Translations under genes and position numbers: made by a program | Notes under the pieces: generated by a model | What the model saw: only the letters and a program-made list of their open reading frames with translations | Databases searched by the model: none | Told to the model about the DNA's origin: nothing | Part shown: positions 37,295 to 47,227 of the stretch, piece after piece | Layout of the letters: every line of letters starts with the position of its first letter | Numbering within the stretch: position 1 is the stretch's first letter | Assembly (NCBI RefSeq): GCF_001017435.1 | Contig: NZ_CP011371.1 | Span: forward strand, 1,612,001-1,676,000 | Source: Caldimonas brevitalea | GTDB taxonomy: Bacteria > Pseudomonadota > Gammaproteobacteria > Burkholderiales > Burkholderiaceae_C | Direction: 5' to 3' | DNA length: 64,000 bases

Positions 37295-37755
37295 GTCAGG
37301 TCTTCCAGCAGGTTGGCCATCTCGACGGCCACGCGGGCGGCGTCACGGCCCTTCTCTTCGGCCCGGGCCCAGGCCTGTGCCTCGTTCTCGACCGTCAGGA
37401 TGGCGTTGGCAATCGGCACCTGGTGGTCGAGCGACACGCGCGTGACGCCGGCGCCGCTTTCGTTGGCCACCAGCTCGAAGTGATAGGTTTCGCCGCGGAT
37501 GATGCAGCCCAGCGCGATCAGTGCGTCGTAGCGCTCACTCTCCGCCAGGGCCTGCAGGGCCACCGGCACCTCGAGCGCACCCGGCACCATCACGTGCTCG
37601 ATGTGCTTGGCCGCCACTTTCAGGTCGTGCAATTCAGCGAGGCAGGCTTCTGCGAGCTTGCCGGTGATGGCTTCGTTGAAACGGGCTTGGACGATGCCGA
37701 TGCGCAGGTCCTCGCCGTCGAGTTGGATAGCCTGGCCTTTGTCTGCGCCTTGCAT
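37291..37755 (-). CDS. ribH: 6,7-dimethyl-8-ribityllumazine synthase
   Basis: 154 residues, normal length. It condenses the ribityl-aminouracil with 3,4-dihydroxy-2-butanone-4-phosphate to make lumazine, the penultimate riboflavin step. It forms icosahedral or pentameric shells. The core [17 protein letters not shown] and [18 protein letters not shown] are family signatures, including the catalytic His. It sits between ribBX and nusB in the operon. Confidence 0.97.
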   Translation of the reverse strand: MQGADKGQAIQLDGEDLRIGIVQARFNEAITGKLAEACLAELHDLKVAAKHIEHVMVPGALEVPVALQALAESERYDALIALGCIIRGETYHFELVANESGAGVTRVSLDHQVPIANAILTVENEAQAWARAEEKGRDAARVAVEMANLLEDLT

Positions 37756-37798
37756 GGTGTGTGTGTTTCCGGTCTTGTAGGTTGAGGTGGCGCGTCGT

Positions 37799-38902
37799 TC
37801 AGGCTTGTTCGGGGCCGAAGAAGCCCGTCACTTCCAGGCCGTAGCCGCCCATCATGCTGGGCATGCGCCGCGGGCTGCCGAGCAGCTTCATGCGGGTGAC
37901 GCCGAGGTCGCGCAGGATCTGCGCGCCGATGCCGTAGGTGCGCAGGTCGATCTGCCCGCGTTGGCGCAACTGCCGCGCATGCTCGGGCTGCAGGTATTCG
38001 AGCAGGTCGTCGACGCTCTCGCCGCAGTTCATCAGCACGGCCACCGCGCTGGGCTCCTGCTGCAGCCGCGCCAAGGCCTTGCCGAGCGGCCACGAATGGC
38101 CGCACTGGCCGGCGTCGAGCAGGTCGAACACCGACAGCGGCTCGTGCACCCGCACGGCCACCTCGTCTTGTTCGCTCCAGGTGCCGTGGGTGAGGGCCAG
38201 GTGCAGGCCTTCCGAGCGATCGCGGTAGGCGATGCAATGGAATTCGCCATGCGGCGTGCGCAAGGTGCGCTCGCCGGCGCGCTGGATCAGGCTTTCGTTG
38301 CGGCTGCGGTATTCGATCAGGTCGGCGATGGTGCCGATCTTGAGGCCGTGTTCGCGCGCGAACACTTCGAGATCGGGCAGGCGGGCCATGGTGCCATCGT
38401 CGTTCATGATCTCGCAGATCACCGCCGCCGGCGTCAGGCCGGCCATCGCCGACAGGTCGCAGCCCGCCTCGGTGTGACCGGCGCGCATCAGCACGCCGCC
38501 GTCCTGCGCCTGCAACGGGAAGATGTGGCCCGGCTGCACCAGGTCGCTGGCCTGGGCGTCGCGGGCAACCGCCACGCGCACCGTCTGGGCCCGGTCGGCC
38601 GCCGAGATGCCGGTGGTGACACCCTCGGCCGCCTCGATCGAGACCGTGAAGGCGGTGCCGTGCTTGGTGCCGTTGCGAGGGGCCATCGGCGGCAGCCGCA
38701 GGCGCTCGCAGCGCTCGCGCGTGAGCGTCAAACAGATCAGCCCGCGGCCGAACTTGGCCATGAAGTTGATTGCTTCAGGTGTGACATGGTCGGCGGCGAG
38801 CACGAGGTCGCCTTCGTTTTCGCGGTCTTCTTCGTCGACCAGGATGACCATGCGGCCGGCCGCCAGCTCGGCAATGATCTCGGGAACGGGAGAGATGGGC
38901 AT
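37799..38902 (-). CDS. ribBX: 3,4-dihydroxy-2-butanone-4-phosphate synthase with degenerate RibA domain (RibBX type)
   Basis: 367 residues. The RibB half is intact: [18 protein letters not shown], the substrate loop [11 protein letters not shown], and [12 protein letters not shown]. It makes the four-carbon unit from ribulose-5-phosphate. The C-terminal half aligns with GTP cyclohydrolase II but lacks its zinc cysteines. Where RibA has HSECLTGD and LRCDCG, this protein reads [10 protein letters not shown] and AGQCGHSW. RibB fused to such a dead RibA domain is the RibBX type known in Proteobacteria, so GTP cyclohydrolase II activity must come from elsewhere. The ATG at 38902 is the family start. 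Confidence 0.93.
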   Translation of the reverse strand: MPISPVPEIIAELAAGRMVILVDEEDRENEGDLVLAADHVTPEAINFMAKFGRGLICLTLTRERCERLRLPPMAPRNGTKHGTAFTVSIEAAEGVTTGISAADRAQTVRVAVARDAQASDLVQPGHIFPLQAQDGGVLMRAGHTEAGCDLSAMAGLTPAAVICEIMNDDGTMARLPDLEVFAREHGLKIGTIADLIEYRSRNESLIQRAGERTLRTPHGEFHCIAYRDRSEGLHLALTHGTWSEQDEVAVRVHEPLSVFDLLDAGQCGHSWPLGKALARLQQEPSAVAVLMNCGESVDDLLEYLQPEHARQLRQRGQIDLRTYGIGAQILRDLGVTRMKLLGSPRRMPSMMGGYGLEVTGFFGPEQA

Positions 38903-38988
38903 GATGGGGCGCAATTGTAAGTGGCCCGGGTCGGGCCACGGCGGCAGGGCCTTGGAGCGCGGGCCCCGCGGAAGAACGAGGCTGGCGC

Positions 38989-39645
38989 TCAGCCGCCCGG
39001 ACGTGTGGACGATGCGCCCGCGACGCCTGCCCCGGCGGTCAGCATGCGCTCGACATAGCGGGCGATGAGGTCGATCTCGAGGTTGACGCGGTGGCCGGCG
39101 GCGAGACTGCCGAGCGTGGTGTTGGCGACCGTGTGCGGGATCAGGTTGATGCTCACTTCGGCGCCGTCGGGCGTGTCGACGACCCGATTGACCGTCAGGC
39201 TCACGCCGTTGACGGTGATCGAGCCCTTGTAGGCGAGGTAGCGCGCCAGCGCGGGCGGTGCGAGTACACACAGCTCATACGACTCGCCCACGGCCGCGAA
39301 CCGTGTCACCGTGCCCAGCCCATCGACGTGGCCGGACACCAGATGGCCACCGAGACGGTCTTGCGGGCGCACCGCCTTTTCGAGGTTCACGGGGCCGGGC
39401 CGGTCGAGACCGGCGGTCTTGGCGAGACTCTCGGCCGAAACATCGACCGTGAAGCGGCGGCGCTCGGCGTCGAAGCCGGTGGCCGTCATGCAGGCGCCGT
39501 TGAGCGCGATGCTGTCGCCGTGCTGCACGTCGTCGAGATAGCCGGGAGGCGTCTCGAGGGTGAGACGGCGGCCGTGCGCGTCGCTGTCGCCCAGCGGCTG
39601 CACGTCCACGATGCGGCCGAGGCCGGTCACGATGCCAGTAAACAT
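38989..39645 (-). CDS. ribE: Riboflavin synthase, alpha chain
   Basis: 218 residues. It begins with the family start [10 protein letters not shown], followed by two lumazine-binding repeats (GACMTATGF / [22 protein letters not shown]). It dismutates two lumazines to riboflavin plus the aminouracil. It is the second gene of the operon after ribD, with 49 bp between. Confidence 0.97.
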   Translation of the reverse strand: MFTGIVTGLGRIVDVQPLGDSDAHGRRLTLETPPGYLDDVQHGDSIALNGACMTATGFDAERRRFTVDVSAESLAKTAGLDRPGPVNLEKAVRPQDRLGGHLVSGHVDGLGTVTRFAAVGESYELCVLAPPALARYLAYKGSITVNGVSLTVNRVVDTPDGAEVSINLIPHTVANTTLGSLAAGHRVNLEIDLIARYVERMLTAGAGVAGASSTRPGG

Positions 39646-39694
39646 GGGGCCTATTGTCGCAGGCTCGGCCCAGTCTTGCGCGCCGCGGGGTGGG

Positions 39695-40813
39695 TCAGAA
39701 GCGGTCGCGGCCGGGAATGCGTGCCAGGATGCGCAAGTCGCCGCCGACCGGGGCGACGTCGAGAAACTGCAGCGGGACGGCCTCGTCGAGGCCGCTCAAC
39801 GGCCCGAAGCGCATCATCTCGCGGCCCTGGCCGATGAGCTTGGGGGCCAGGTAGACCAGGAACTCGTCGACCAGGTTTTCGCGCACGAGAGAGCCGTTGA
39901 GCCGGTGGCCGGCCTCGACATGCAGTTCGTTGACGCCGCGCGCGGCGAGGTCGGCGAGCATGGCGGGGAGATCGACCTTGCCGTGCGCGCCGGGTTTCAG
40001 TGCGATCTCCGCCCCGCGTTCACGCAAGGCCGCGGCGCGGTCGGCATCGGTGGTCGCGCTGTAGATCAGCGCTGCGCCGGGCGCGTCGAGCAGGCGGGCG
40101 GTGGGCGGCGTCTGCAGCTGTGAGTCGACCACCACTCGCAGCGGTTGGCGCGGCGTTTCGATCTCGCGCACGTCGAGCCGCGGGTTGTCGTCGAGCACGG
40201 TCCCGATGCCGGTCAATACGGCACTCGACCGCGCTCGCCAGGCATGGCCGTCGGCGCGCGCTTCGGAGCCGGTGATCCATTGGCTGGCTCCGTTGTCGAG
40301 GGCGGTGCGGCCATCGAGCGACGCGGCCACCTTCAGCCGCACCCAGGGGCGCTGGCGGACCATGCGCGAGAAGAAGCCGAGATTGATGTCGCGGGCTTCG
40401 TCTTCCAGGAGTCCGAAGTCGACCTGGATGCCGGCGGCGCGCAGCCGATCGAGGCCGCGGCCGGCGACGAGGGGGTTGGGATCGCTCGCGGCGACGACAA
40501 CTCTGTGGACCTGTTCACGAATCAGCGCATCCGCGCAGGGCGGCGTGCGGCCAAAATGTGAACATGGTTCCAATGTGACGTACGCCGTCGCGCCTTGCGC
40601 GGTCAGCCCGCGCGATCGGCAGTCGGCCAACGCCGCGGCTTCGGCATGCGGGCCGCCCGCCAGATGGGTATGTCCGGTGCCGATGATCTCGCCTGACGGC
40701 GACACCAGGACACATCCCACGGCTGGGTTGGGTGCGCTGAAACGCAAGGCCTGCCGGCCCAGCGCCAGCGCCTGCTGCATGTGCCGTAGATCCGTCACTG
40801 CGTCGGTCGCCAT
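39695..40813 (-). CDS. ribD: Bifunctional riboflavin deaminase-reductase RibD
   Basis: 372 residues. The N-terminal deaminase domain has zinc ligands in PHAEAAAL and EPCSHFGRTPPC. The C-terminal reductase domain (WVRLKVAASLDGRTAL, WITGSEAR) uses NADPH. Together they convert the GTP-derived pyrimidine to 5-amino-6-ribitylamino-uracil phosphate. The ATG at 40813 has AAGGAG 10 bp upstream. It is the first gene of ribD-ribE-ribBX-ribH-nusB-aminotransferase. The 123-bp divergent leader shows no FMN riboswitch. Confidence 0.97.
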   Translation of the reverse strand: MATDAVTDLRHMQQALALGRQALRFSAPNPAVGCVLVSPSGEIIGTGHTHLAGGPHAEAAALADCRSRGLTAQGATAYVTLEPCSHFGRTPPCADALIREQVHRVVVAASDPNPLVAGRGLDRLRAAGIQVDFGLLEDEARDINLGFFSRMVRQRPWVRLKVAASLDGRTALDNGASQWITGSEARADGHAWRARSSAVLTGIGTVLDDNPRLDVREIETPRQPLRVVVDSQLQTPPTARLLDAPGAALIYSATTDADRAAALRERGAEIALKPGAHGKVDLPAMLADLAARGVNELHVEAGHRLNGSLVRENLVDEFLVYLAPKLIGQGREMMRFGPLSGLDEAVPLQFLDVAPVGGDLRILARIPGRDRF

Positions 40814-40936
40814 GGCGACACTCTCCTTTGATCGAGGGGCCCTGTTATTGTTACCAAAAATACCTTTTGTGCCGTGCGGTCGTCCGTCCGTCGCGGGGTG
40901 CCAACAGGCCTTCCACCGTGTGACCACAATCCAGCC

Positions 40937-41515
40937 ATGACATTCTGTCGCTTCAAGCTTTCGCCCGCTTCGGGCCCTGTCGCCAGACGACACCACGCGG
41001 GTTTCACGCTGGTGGAGTTGCTGGTGACGTTGGCTGTGCTGGCAGTGGTGCTGGGGCTGGCGGCGCCTGACATGCAACGCTTCCTGGCCCGGCGGGCCGT
41101 GGTGGCGCATGTCGATGCCTTCACGTCGTCGATCCGACTGACACGCGCAGAAGCCATCAAGCGAGGTGAAACGGTTTCAATGTGCGTCAGTTCGGATCAG
41201 GCCACCTGTCTTGCCGGCGCCGGCGCTACCTGGGACCAGGGCTGGCTGATCTTCGTCGATCGTGATGCAAGCGGCACCTTGGACGCTGGCGATGACGATC
41301 AACTGGTGCGGTCAGAGCCGGCCCTGCGCGGCAGTGGCGGGGTGACCACCGATCCGGCAGGCCGGACCAGCGTGACGTTTCGCTCCAACGGCCTGGCCAC
41401 CGGTGCCGCATTGAATATCACGTTCCAACCCAAGTTGTCTGCCGATGATCCCGGGTACTCCGACTACGAGAAACAAGTCTGCGTGTCCCTGCAAGGTCGA
41501 GCGAGGTCGTGCTGA
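40937..41515 (+). CDS. fimT: Type IV minor pseudopilin FimT/GspH
   Basis: 192 residues. The type III prepilin signal HHAG|FTLVELLVTLAVLAVV has Gly-1 and Glu+5, so it is cut by PilD. The rest is a GspH/FimT-type beta domain ending in a Cys pair (QVCVSLQGRARSC). FimT in some bacteria binds DNA during natural uptake; here that is only possible. The ATG at 40937 is divergent from ribD. It is the first gene of the fimT-pilV-pilW-pilX-pilY1-pilE operon. Confidence 0.9.
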   Translation: MTFCRFKLSPASGPVARRHHAGFTLVELLVTLAVLAVVLGLAAPDMQRFLARRAVVAHVDAFTSSIRLTRAEAIKRGETVSMCVSSDQATCLAGAGATWDQGWLIFVDRDASGTLDAGDDDQLVRSEPALRGSGGVTTDPAGRTSVTFRSNGLATGAALNITFQPKLSADDPGYSDYEKQVCVSLQGRARSC

Positions 41516-41516
41516 G

Positions 41517-42092
41517 ATGAAGCGCCCGATGAAATATCACGCCCGCGCGCTGGCATTCCAGCGTGGCCTGTCGATGATCGAGATCCTGGTGTCCGTGGTG
41601 ATCATGTCGCTCGGCATTTTGTCGCTCGCAGCGCTGCTGACCAATGCCACCCGCTACAACAAGACCACCGAGTACCGTTCGGTGGCGACCCTGCTGGCGA
41701 ACGACATGGCAGACCGCATGCGGGCCAACCGCGACGCGGTGGTCGACGGCTCGTACACCACCGCACTGCCCACCTACAACGTCAACGCGACAGAGCCGCC
41801 GAAGGGCACGGGGTGCGAAGCCACGGAATGTACGCCCGCCCAAATGGCGACGCGTGATCTTGCCGATTGGAAACACGCCCTGTTCAACGCGCTGCCGCAG
41901 GGCGACGGTTACCTGCTCCTCGACGCCGAGGACAATGCCGTCGACGTCTGGGTGGCCTGGTTGGACCCTGCAGCGAACAGCGACGAGACGACGGTGGGTG
42001 ACGGTGCCACGGTCAAGGAATGCCCCACGGCCTTCGTCGCGAGCGGGGCCGACCCCATGCCGCGCTGTGCCTATTTCAGGATCAGCCTATGA
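41517..42092 (+). CDS. pilV: Type IV minor pilin PilV
   Basis: 191 residues. The prepilin cleavage region is FQRG|LSMIEILVSVVIMSLG. PilV-type proteins help form the priming tip of the pilus with PilW, PilX and PilY1. It starts 1 bp after the fimT stop and ends overlapping pilW (ATGA). Confidence 0.9.
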   Translation: MKRPMKYHARALAFQRGLSMIEILVSVVIMSLGILSLAALLTNATRYNKTTEYRSVATLLANDMADRMRANRDAVVDGSYTTALPTYNVNATEPPKGTGCEATECTPAQMATRDLADWKHALFNALPQGDGYLLLDAEDNAVDVWVAWLDPAANSDETTVGDGATVKECPTAFVASGADPMPRCAYFRISL

Positions 42093-42970
42093 CGCAGTTT
42101 CACCGGAGTGCACGGGCCGCGTGCATGCGCGGGCTCTCCCTCGTCGAAGTGATGATTTCGCTGGTGATCGGCCTGATCGTCGTCGGCGCCGTGCTGACGA
42201 CGTACCTCGGCGTCAGCGGCGGGAGCCGCTACGGCGTCGCCCTCGCACAGATCTCCGAAGATGCCACGCTCGCGATGAACCTGTTGCGCAGCCAGATCGC
42301 GATGGCGGGTTACGGGAGGCCGTATGCCGTTGGCGGGCCCGGCGGCAACCAGATGCTCAAGGCCTACAACGGTGAGGTCATCAGGGGCTGTGAGGGCGGT
42401 TTCACCGACCCCGCCGTGGCGGGGGGCGTCGGCGCCCTGACGTGCGTGAACAATCCAGCACTGCCGGATGCCATCGCAATCGCCTATGAGGCGGACACGA
42501 GCAACACGGTTGGGGTGGGGTCGCCTGCGGTGCCGTCCGACTGTCTCGGCAACGGCTTGACTCTCGTGCCCCCAGTGGGCGCTGCGCCGGGCTACTTTTT
42601 GGCCGAAAACCGCTTCTACCTTGATGGTGCGCCGCCCGAGTTGCACTGCAAAGGCTCCGGTGGGGCCCCTGGCACGACGGCGCAGCCCCTGGTTGAGAAC
42701 GTCGTCGATCTGCAGATCAAGTACGGCGTCGCGACCGGCACCGAGACCCGTGTCGCGGCGAAGTATGTCGATCCCGTTACCGGCATCGACCCTGGCCTGA
42801 TTGTGTCGGTGCGCGTGTGCATCGTCGTACGCAGCGCGGCGAATGTGATGGACGCGCCGACCGACTATGAAGGCTGCAACGGTACGGTGACCTTTCCCGC
42901 GGGGAGTACCGATCGTCGTATGTACCGGGCCTTCACCTCCACCATCGTCCTCCAAAACCGTCTGCTGTAG
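42089..42970 (+). CDS. pilW: Type IV minor pilin PilW
   Basis: 293 residues. The prepilin signal MRG|LSLVEVMISLVIGLIVV is followed by the PilW-type pattern GSRYGVALAQISEDATLAM and a beta-rich body. It is part of the tip-priming complex. Its start overlaps the pilV stop, and pilX follows after 9 bp. Confidence 0.92.
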   Translation: MTQFHRSARAACMRGLSLVEVMISLVIGLIVVGAVLTTYLGVSGGSRYGVALAQISEDATLAMNLLRSQIAMAGYGRPYAVGGPGGNQMLKAYNGEVIRGCEGGFTDPAVAGGVGALTCVNNPALPDAIAIAYEADTSNTVGVGSPAVPSDCLGNGLTLVPPVGAAPGYFLAENRFYLDGAPPELHCKGSGGAPGTTAQPLVENVVDLQIKYGVATGTETRVAAKYVDPVTGIDPGLIVSVRVCIVVRSAANVMDAPTDYEGCNGTVTFPAGSTDRRMYRAFTSTIVLQNRLL

Positions 42971-42979
42971 GGATAACGC

Positions 42980-43558
42980 ATGCCCGGCCTCGATTGCCCC
43001 CGCCGCCGTTCCTTGCGCTCGCGCGGCGGACGCCAACACCCCTCCCGCCGATCGGCGCGCGGCGTCGTCCTGATCGTCGTCCTGGTGATGCTGGTCGTGA
43101 TCGGCCTGACCTCGGTCGGCGTGATGCGCAATTCCCTCAATGCGGATCAGCTGAGCAACAGCCAGCGGCTGCAGTCGCTGGCGATGCATGCCGCGCAGAG
43201 CGGGTTGCGCTTCTGCGAGTCGGAGTTGTTGAGGCCCGACGACGAGCGCGAGATCACGCTGCACCCGGTCCAGGATCCACCCCGGTGGGAGACTTGGGCC
43301 ACCTGGACCGACGGCACGGCGGCGACCGTGCCCGAGGGACGCATCGAGTCGGACAACAGCTCGGTGGTCCCGTCCACACGTCCCCAATGCCTCGCCGAAC
43401 TGAGTCCCGCGACGGCAGGGAGCAGACGGGTCGTGATCGTGACAGCCCGGGGCTTCAGCCCCGACTTCTCGGCTGATGCCGCGACAGGAAGGACCACCTC
43501 AGGGTCGGTGGTCTGGCTTCAATCGACGGTGCTGCTTGGCGAAGAAGCCACCCCTTAA
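42980..43558 (+). CDS. pilX: Type IV minor pilin PilX
   Basis: 192 residues. An Arg-rich leader is followed by ARGVVLIVVLVMLVVIGLTSV. This is the PilX-type prepilin segment, which has no canonical Glu+5, and the MRNSLNADQLSNSQRLQSLA helix. It belongs to the minor-pilin set that works with PilY1. It lies 20 bp before pilY1. Confidence 0.88.
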   Translation: MPGLDCPRRRSLRSRGGRQHPSRRSARGVVLIVVLVMLVVIGLTSVGVMRNSLNADQLSNSQRLQSLAMHAAQSGLRFCESELLRPDDEREITLHPVQDPPRWETWATWTDGTAATVPEGRIESDNSSVVPSTRPQCLAELSPATAGSRRVVIVTARGFSPDFSADAATGRTTSGSVVWLQSTVLLGEEATP

Positions 43559-43578
43559 AAACATACAAGGAGCCAGAA

Positions 43579-46500
43579 ATGACTACTCCTGCTACGCGCT
43601 TCCCACACTCGGCACTGTCTCGTGCCGTCATCTACCTCACGGTGCTTTGTGTGCACCTGGGGGGGTTGATGCCTGCCGCTTACGCCGCCGAGCCGGCGCA
43701 GATTCCGTTGATCACGCGCGAAGGGGCGGCGCCGAAGTCCAACGTCGTGCTGACGATCGACGATTCGGGCTCGATGCGGGCGCAGTGGATGCCCGAAGGC
43801 GATGGGAACAACATCAAGGTGGGCACCTACACCGTCAGGTTCCCGGTGACCTCGAACGGGCAGGTGATCGACTTGGTGCCGGGCGACAAGATGAGGCTGG
43901 GGTCGGCGCTCGGGACGGTGATGAGCATCCAGGGGGTGGTGACGGCCGAGAAGAGCGCTGGGACGGTATTTCAGCGCCAGATGCGCTCGGCGCAGGTCAA
44001 CTCGATCTATTACAACCCCGAAAAGCGCTACTTGCCGTGGGTCAAGCCCGACGGAACGCGCTACCCCGACGCCAACCCGGGCGCAGCCTACTGGGACCCG
44101 ACCGAGCCGACCCTGGGCACGCTCAATCTCACCGCGGCCGCAGGCAATGTGAAGGCCACCTGGTGTACGGCGTACAACAGCTGCAAGGCGAATGAGACGA
44201 AATCGTTCTCGCCCGGCTTGTACTACCGGCTGGATCCCCCGACCGCCGACCCGAACGTGGCGTCGAACTACAAGGAATACGACATCCGGACTGGCGGCAC
44301 CTCCGCCAACCCGTTCAAACGTTACGAAGGCCGCACCGACTGCAAGGCCGACCCGTGTACGCTGGACGAAGAGCGCATCAACTTCGCGAACTGGTTCGTC
44401 TATTACCGGTCACGCATGTCGCTCACCAAGGCCGCGATTTCCGAGGCGTTCAACCAGGTCGGTGACGTTGTGCGGATGGGCTGGGGCACGATCAACACGC
44501 CGTCGAGTGCGATCGATGGGACCAACACCACGGTGTTGAAGGCAGGCGTGCGCGACTTCAACAAGGACACCCGTGAATCGATTCTGACGAAGGTGCAAGA
44601 ACTTGACGTTGCGACGACCACGCCGCTGCGAACGGCCGTGGATGCGGTAGGCAAGTATTTCATGCGCACCGACTCCAAAGGCCCCTGGGGGAAGACGCCC
44701 GGTTCTGGTAGCGAAGCCAACAATACCCATTTGAGCTGCCGCCGGGCCTACAACATCCTGATGACGGACGGCTACTACAACGACAACTACAGCACCGGCA
44801 TCAACGAGGACGGCAGCGACGGAACCTCGTATGCCAGCAGCAATCCGCTCGACGCGCCGTACACGCGGTATGTCGCCACGAAGCCGTACGCTGACCCCAA
44901 CAACGACATGCTGGCCGATGTGGCCATGAAGTACTGGAAGCGGGACCTCCGCACTGACCTGCCGAACCGAGTGGCACCCACGGCGAAGGACCCGGCCTAC
45001 TGGCAGCACCTGACGCAGTTCACCGTAGGGCTCGGCGTCAAAGGCAAGCTGAATTCGGATGAAGACCAGCGGGCGGCCGAACTCGATGCGCTGACGAAGG
45101 GCACGAGGACCTGGGGCACCGACAAGATCGACGACCTGTGGCACGCCGCGGTCAATACCCGCGGAGAGTTCTTCAGCGCCAAGGACGCACAAGAACTGGC
45201 TCAGGCCATCTCCAGCGCGCTGGGCGCGGCAGCGGGGCAGACAGGCTTGAAAGAGGGCGGGGTGGCTACCGCGAGCGGCACGCTCATCTCCGACAACCGC
45301 AAGTACGTCCCAAGCTACAACTCCGCCAAGTGGAACGGAGAAATCGAGGCGTGGAGTCTCAACAACGAGGGCGATGCCGGCGCCTTGTTGTGGAAGGCGA
45401 GCGAGAAACTGCCGGCACATGCGGACCGCAAGATCTTCACCTGGAATGCCAGCAACGGGGGCCAAGCGGTGCCGTTCACGTGGGCCGGCATGGGCACCGA
45501 CAACCAGAAGCGGCTCGGTGCTGGAGCAAACGAAGACCTGGTGAAATATTTGCGAGGCGACGACACCAATGAAGGCCCCGAAAAGGCGTACCGCCAGCGG
45601 GCCGGCAAGTTGCCCGACTTCATCAACTCGCTGCCGACACTGGTGGGCGGCAACGTGGTGCTGGACTACGCGGACGCCGATTACGCCGAGTTCGTCAAGA
45701 AGAAGCAGGCGCGCGCTCCGGTGCTGTTTGTCGGCGGCAATGGCGGCATGCTGCACGCCTTCCGTGACTCCTATGGCGCGAAGGTGGGCCCGGACGACGG
45801 CAAGGAGATCTTTGCCTATGTTCCCCATGCCGTGATACCCAACCTTCCGGTGCTCGCGAAGCAGGACTACGGCACGCTCGCCAACTACCACCGGTACTTC
45901 GTCGACGGGCCCCTGGTGGAGAGCGACGGCAAGATCAACGGCGTATGGACCAACGTCCTGATTGGCAGCATGGGCGCCGGCGGGCGTGGTTTGTTCGCGC
46001 TCAAGCTGAGTGAGGACAACCTGATTGCCAACCTCGGCGCGAACTCGGTGCTGTGGGAAGTCTCGAACGATGCCGACGTTGGCTACATCCTGTCGGACGC
46101 CGAAGTGGGCGTGCTGCCCAACGGCCGCTGGACAGTGTTCGTCGGCAACGGCTTCTACAGCCCCAACGGCCGTGCCGTGCTGCTGATGATCGACCTGGCG
46201 AGTGGCTCGATCGAGAAATTGGTCGCCAGCTCGGCGACCGGCAATGGCCTGGGCGGGGTCAAGCTGGTGCGTGACTCGAAACAGCAGGTGGTGGCCGCCT
46301 ATGCCGGCGACTTGCAGGGCAACATGTGGCGGTTCGACTTCGATGCGTCCGGTAACGGCGCGGTCGGTTTCAATGGAGCGCCGCTCGCGGTGGTCAAGAA
46401 CGACGAGAACCAGGTGCAGCCCATCACGGCGGCCCCGTCGTTCCTGGAACACACGCTAAAGGGCCGCGTGGTCCTGTTCGGCACCGGCAAGTTGTTCGAC

Positions 46501-47199
46501 GCAACCGACCCGGACACCACGAGCCGCCAGACGATGTACGGTGTCTGGGACCCGACGCCGGTCGGAGAGTCGTCGGTGTCCTCGCCCAGCCCGTTTGCAG
46601 GAGTGTCCAGCGCGCGCTCGAGGCTGCAAGTGCAGACGATCACTCCTGATCCCAAGGCGGGGCCCGCCTTCTTCAATGTGACCTCGGAAGACGTGGATTG
46701 GGACCAGCAACTGGGCTGGTACATGGACTTGACGCTCGGCGAGAACCGCCAGCGTGTGATCTATCCGATCACGGTGATCGGCGATTTCGTCTTCATCAAC
46801 TCCATCGCACCCGCTGTGAAGGCGGCCGAATGCGAGCAGACCAGCGGCAAGGGGTACAACTTCCTGTTGCCGGCGCTGACGGGGGGGCAATGGACGGGGC
46901 GGCCGGTGTTGGACACGAGTGGCGATGATGTCGTCAACAGCTCCGACTCGCAGGCCAGCGGGTATACCTCAGAGGGTGGCGGACGGCCGCGTATCATCAA
47001 GAACAAGTTTGGACGCAAGAGCGGCACCATCAACATCCAGCACGGTGACACCGTTGGCGGCGGCGGCGGGGGAGGGGGCGGCCCCGACACCGACATGGAC
47101 GCGGACCTCCCGTGTCTCTACACTGGCTGCAAAGTTGTGATCAAGGGCCGCGTGTGGCGGCAGGTGATCAACCCGCCGAAGCCGCCGGCGGCACCCTGA
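43579..47199 (+). CDS. pilY1: PilY1-type type IV pilus tip adhesin
   Basis: 1206 residues. A signal peptide (cleavage near AYAA, residue 37) precedes a vWA-like domain whose MIDAS motif is TIDDSGSM (Asp61, Ser63, Ser65). The C-terminal PilY1 beta-propeller spans about residues 660-1110. A dockerin/EF-hand-like calcium loop sits at residues 1112-1123 (DTSGDDVVNSSD). Near the end is a polyglycine run coded by GGC/GGG repeats (about 47056-47084). PilY1 sits at the pilus tip, regulates extension/retraction through calcium and mediates adhesion and mechanosensing. It is located between pilX and pilE. Confidence 0.95.
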   Translation: MTTPATRFPHSALSRAVIYLTVLCVHLGGLMPAAYAAEPAQIPLITREGAAPKSNVVLTIDDSGSMRAQWMPEGDGNNIKVGTYTVRFPVTSNGQVIDLVPGDKMRLGSALGTVMSIQGVVTAEKSAGTVFQRQMRSAQVNSIYYNPEKRYLPWVKPDGTRYPDANPGAAYWDPTEPTLGTLNLTAAAGNVKATWCTAYNSCKANETKSFSPGLYYRLDPPTADPNVASNYKEYDIRTGGTSANPFKRYEGRTDCKADPCTLDEERINFANWFVYYRSRMSLTKAAISEAFNQVGDVVRMGWGTINTPSSAIDGTNTTVLKAGVRDFNKDTRESILTKVQELDVATTTPLRTAVDAVGKYFMRTDSKGPWGKTPGSGSEANNTHLSCRRAYNILMTDGYYNDNYSTGINEDGSDGTSYASSNPLDAPYTRYVATKPYADPNNDMLADVAMKYWKRDLRTDLPNRVAPTAKDPAYWQHLTQFTVGLGVKGKLNSDEDQRAAELDALTKGTRTWGTDKIDDLWHAAVNTRGEFFSAKDAQELAQAISSALGAAAGQTGLKEGGVATASGTLISDNRKYVPSYNSAKWNGEIEAWSLNNEGDAGALLWKASEKLPAHADRKIFTWNASNGGQAVPFTWAGMGTDNQKRLGAGANEDLVKYLRGDDTNEGPEKAYRQRAGKLPDFINSLPTLVGGNVVLDYADADYAEFVKKKQARAPVLFVGGNGGMLHAFRDSYGAKVGPDDGKEIFAYVPHAVIPNLPVLAKQDYGTLANYHRYFVDGPLVESDGKINGVWTNVLIGSMGAGGRGLFALKLSEDNLIANLGANSVLWEVSNDADVGYILSDAEVGVLPNGRWTVFVGNGFYSPNGRAVLLMIDLASGSIEKLVASSATGNGLGGVKLVRDSKQQVVAAYAGDLQGNMWRFDFDASGNGAVGFNGAPLAVVKNDENQVQPITAAPSFLEHTLKGRVVLFGTGKLFDATDPDTTSRQTMYGVWDPTPVGESSVSSPSPFAGVSSARSRLQVQTITPDPKAGPAFFNVTSEDVDWDQQLGWYMDLTLGENRQRVIYPITVIGDFVFINSIAPAVKAAECEQTSGKGYNFLLPALTGGQWTGRPVLDTSGDDVVNSSDSQASGYTSEGGGRPRIIKNKFGRKSGTINIQHGDTVGGGGGGGGGPDTDMDADLPCLYTGCKVVIKGRVWRQVINPPKPPAAP

Positions 47200-47227
47200 T
47201 GCCGGCCGGAGACCGAAGGATCGTGGC

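Noticed and set aside
40814..40936. FMN riboswitch upstream of ribD
   Set aside because: The 123-bp leader lacks the conserved FMN-aptamer segments and is too short after allowing for the divergent fimT promoter.
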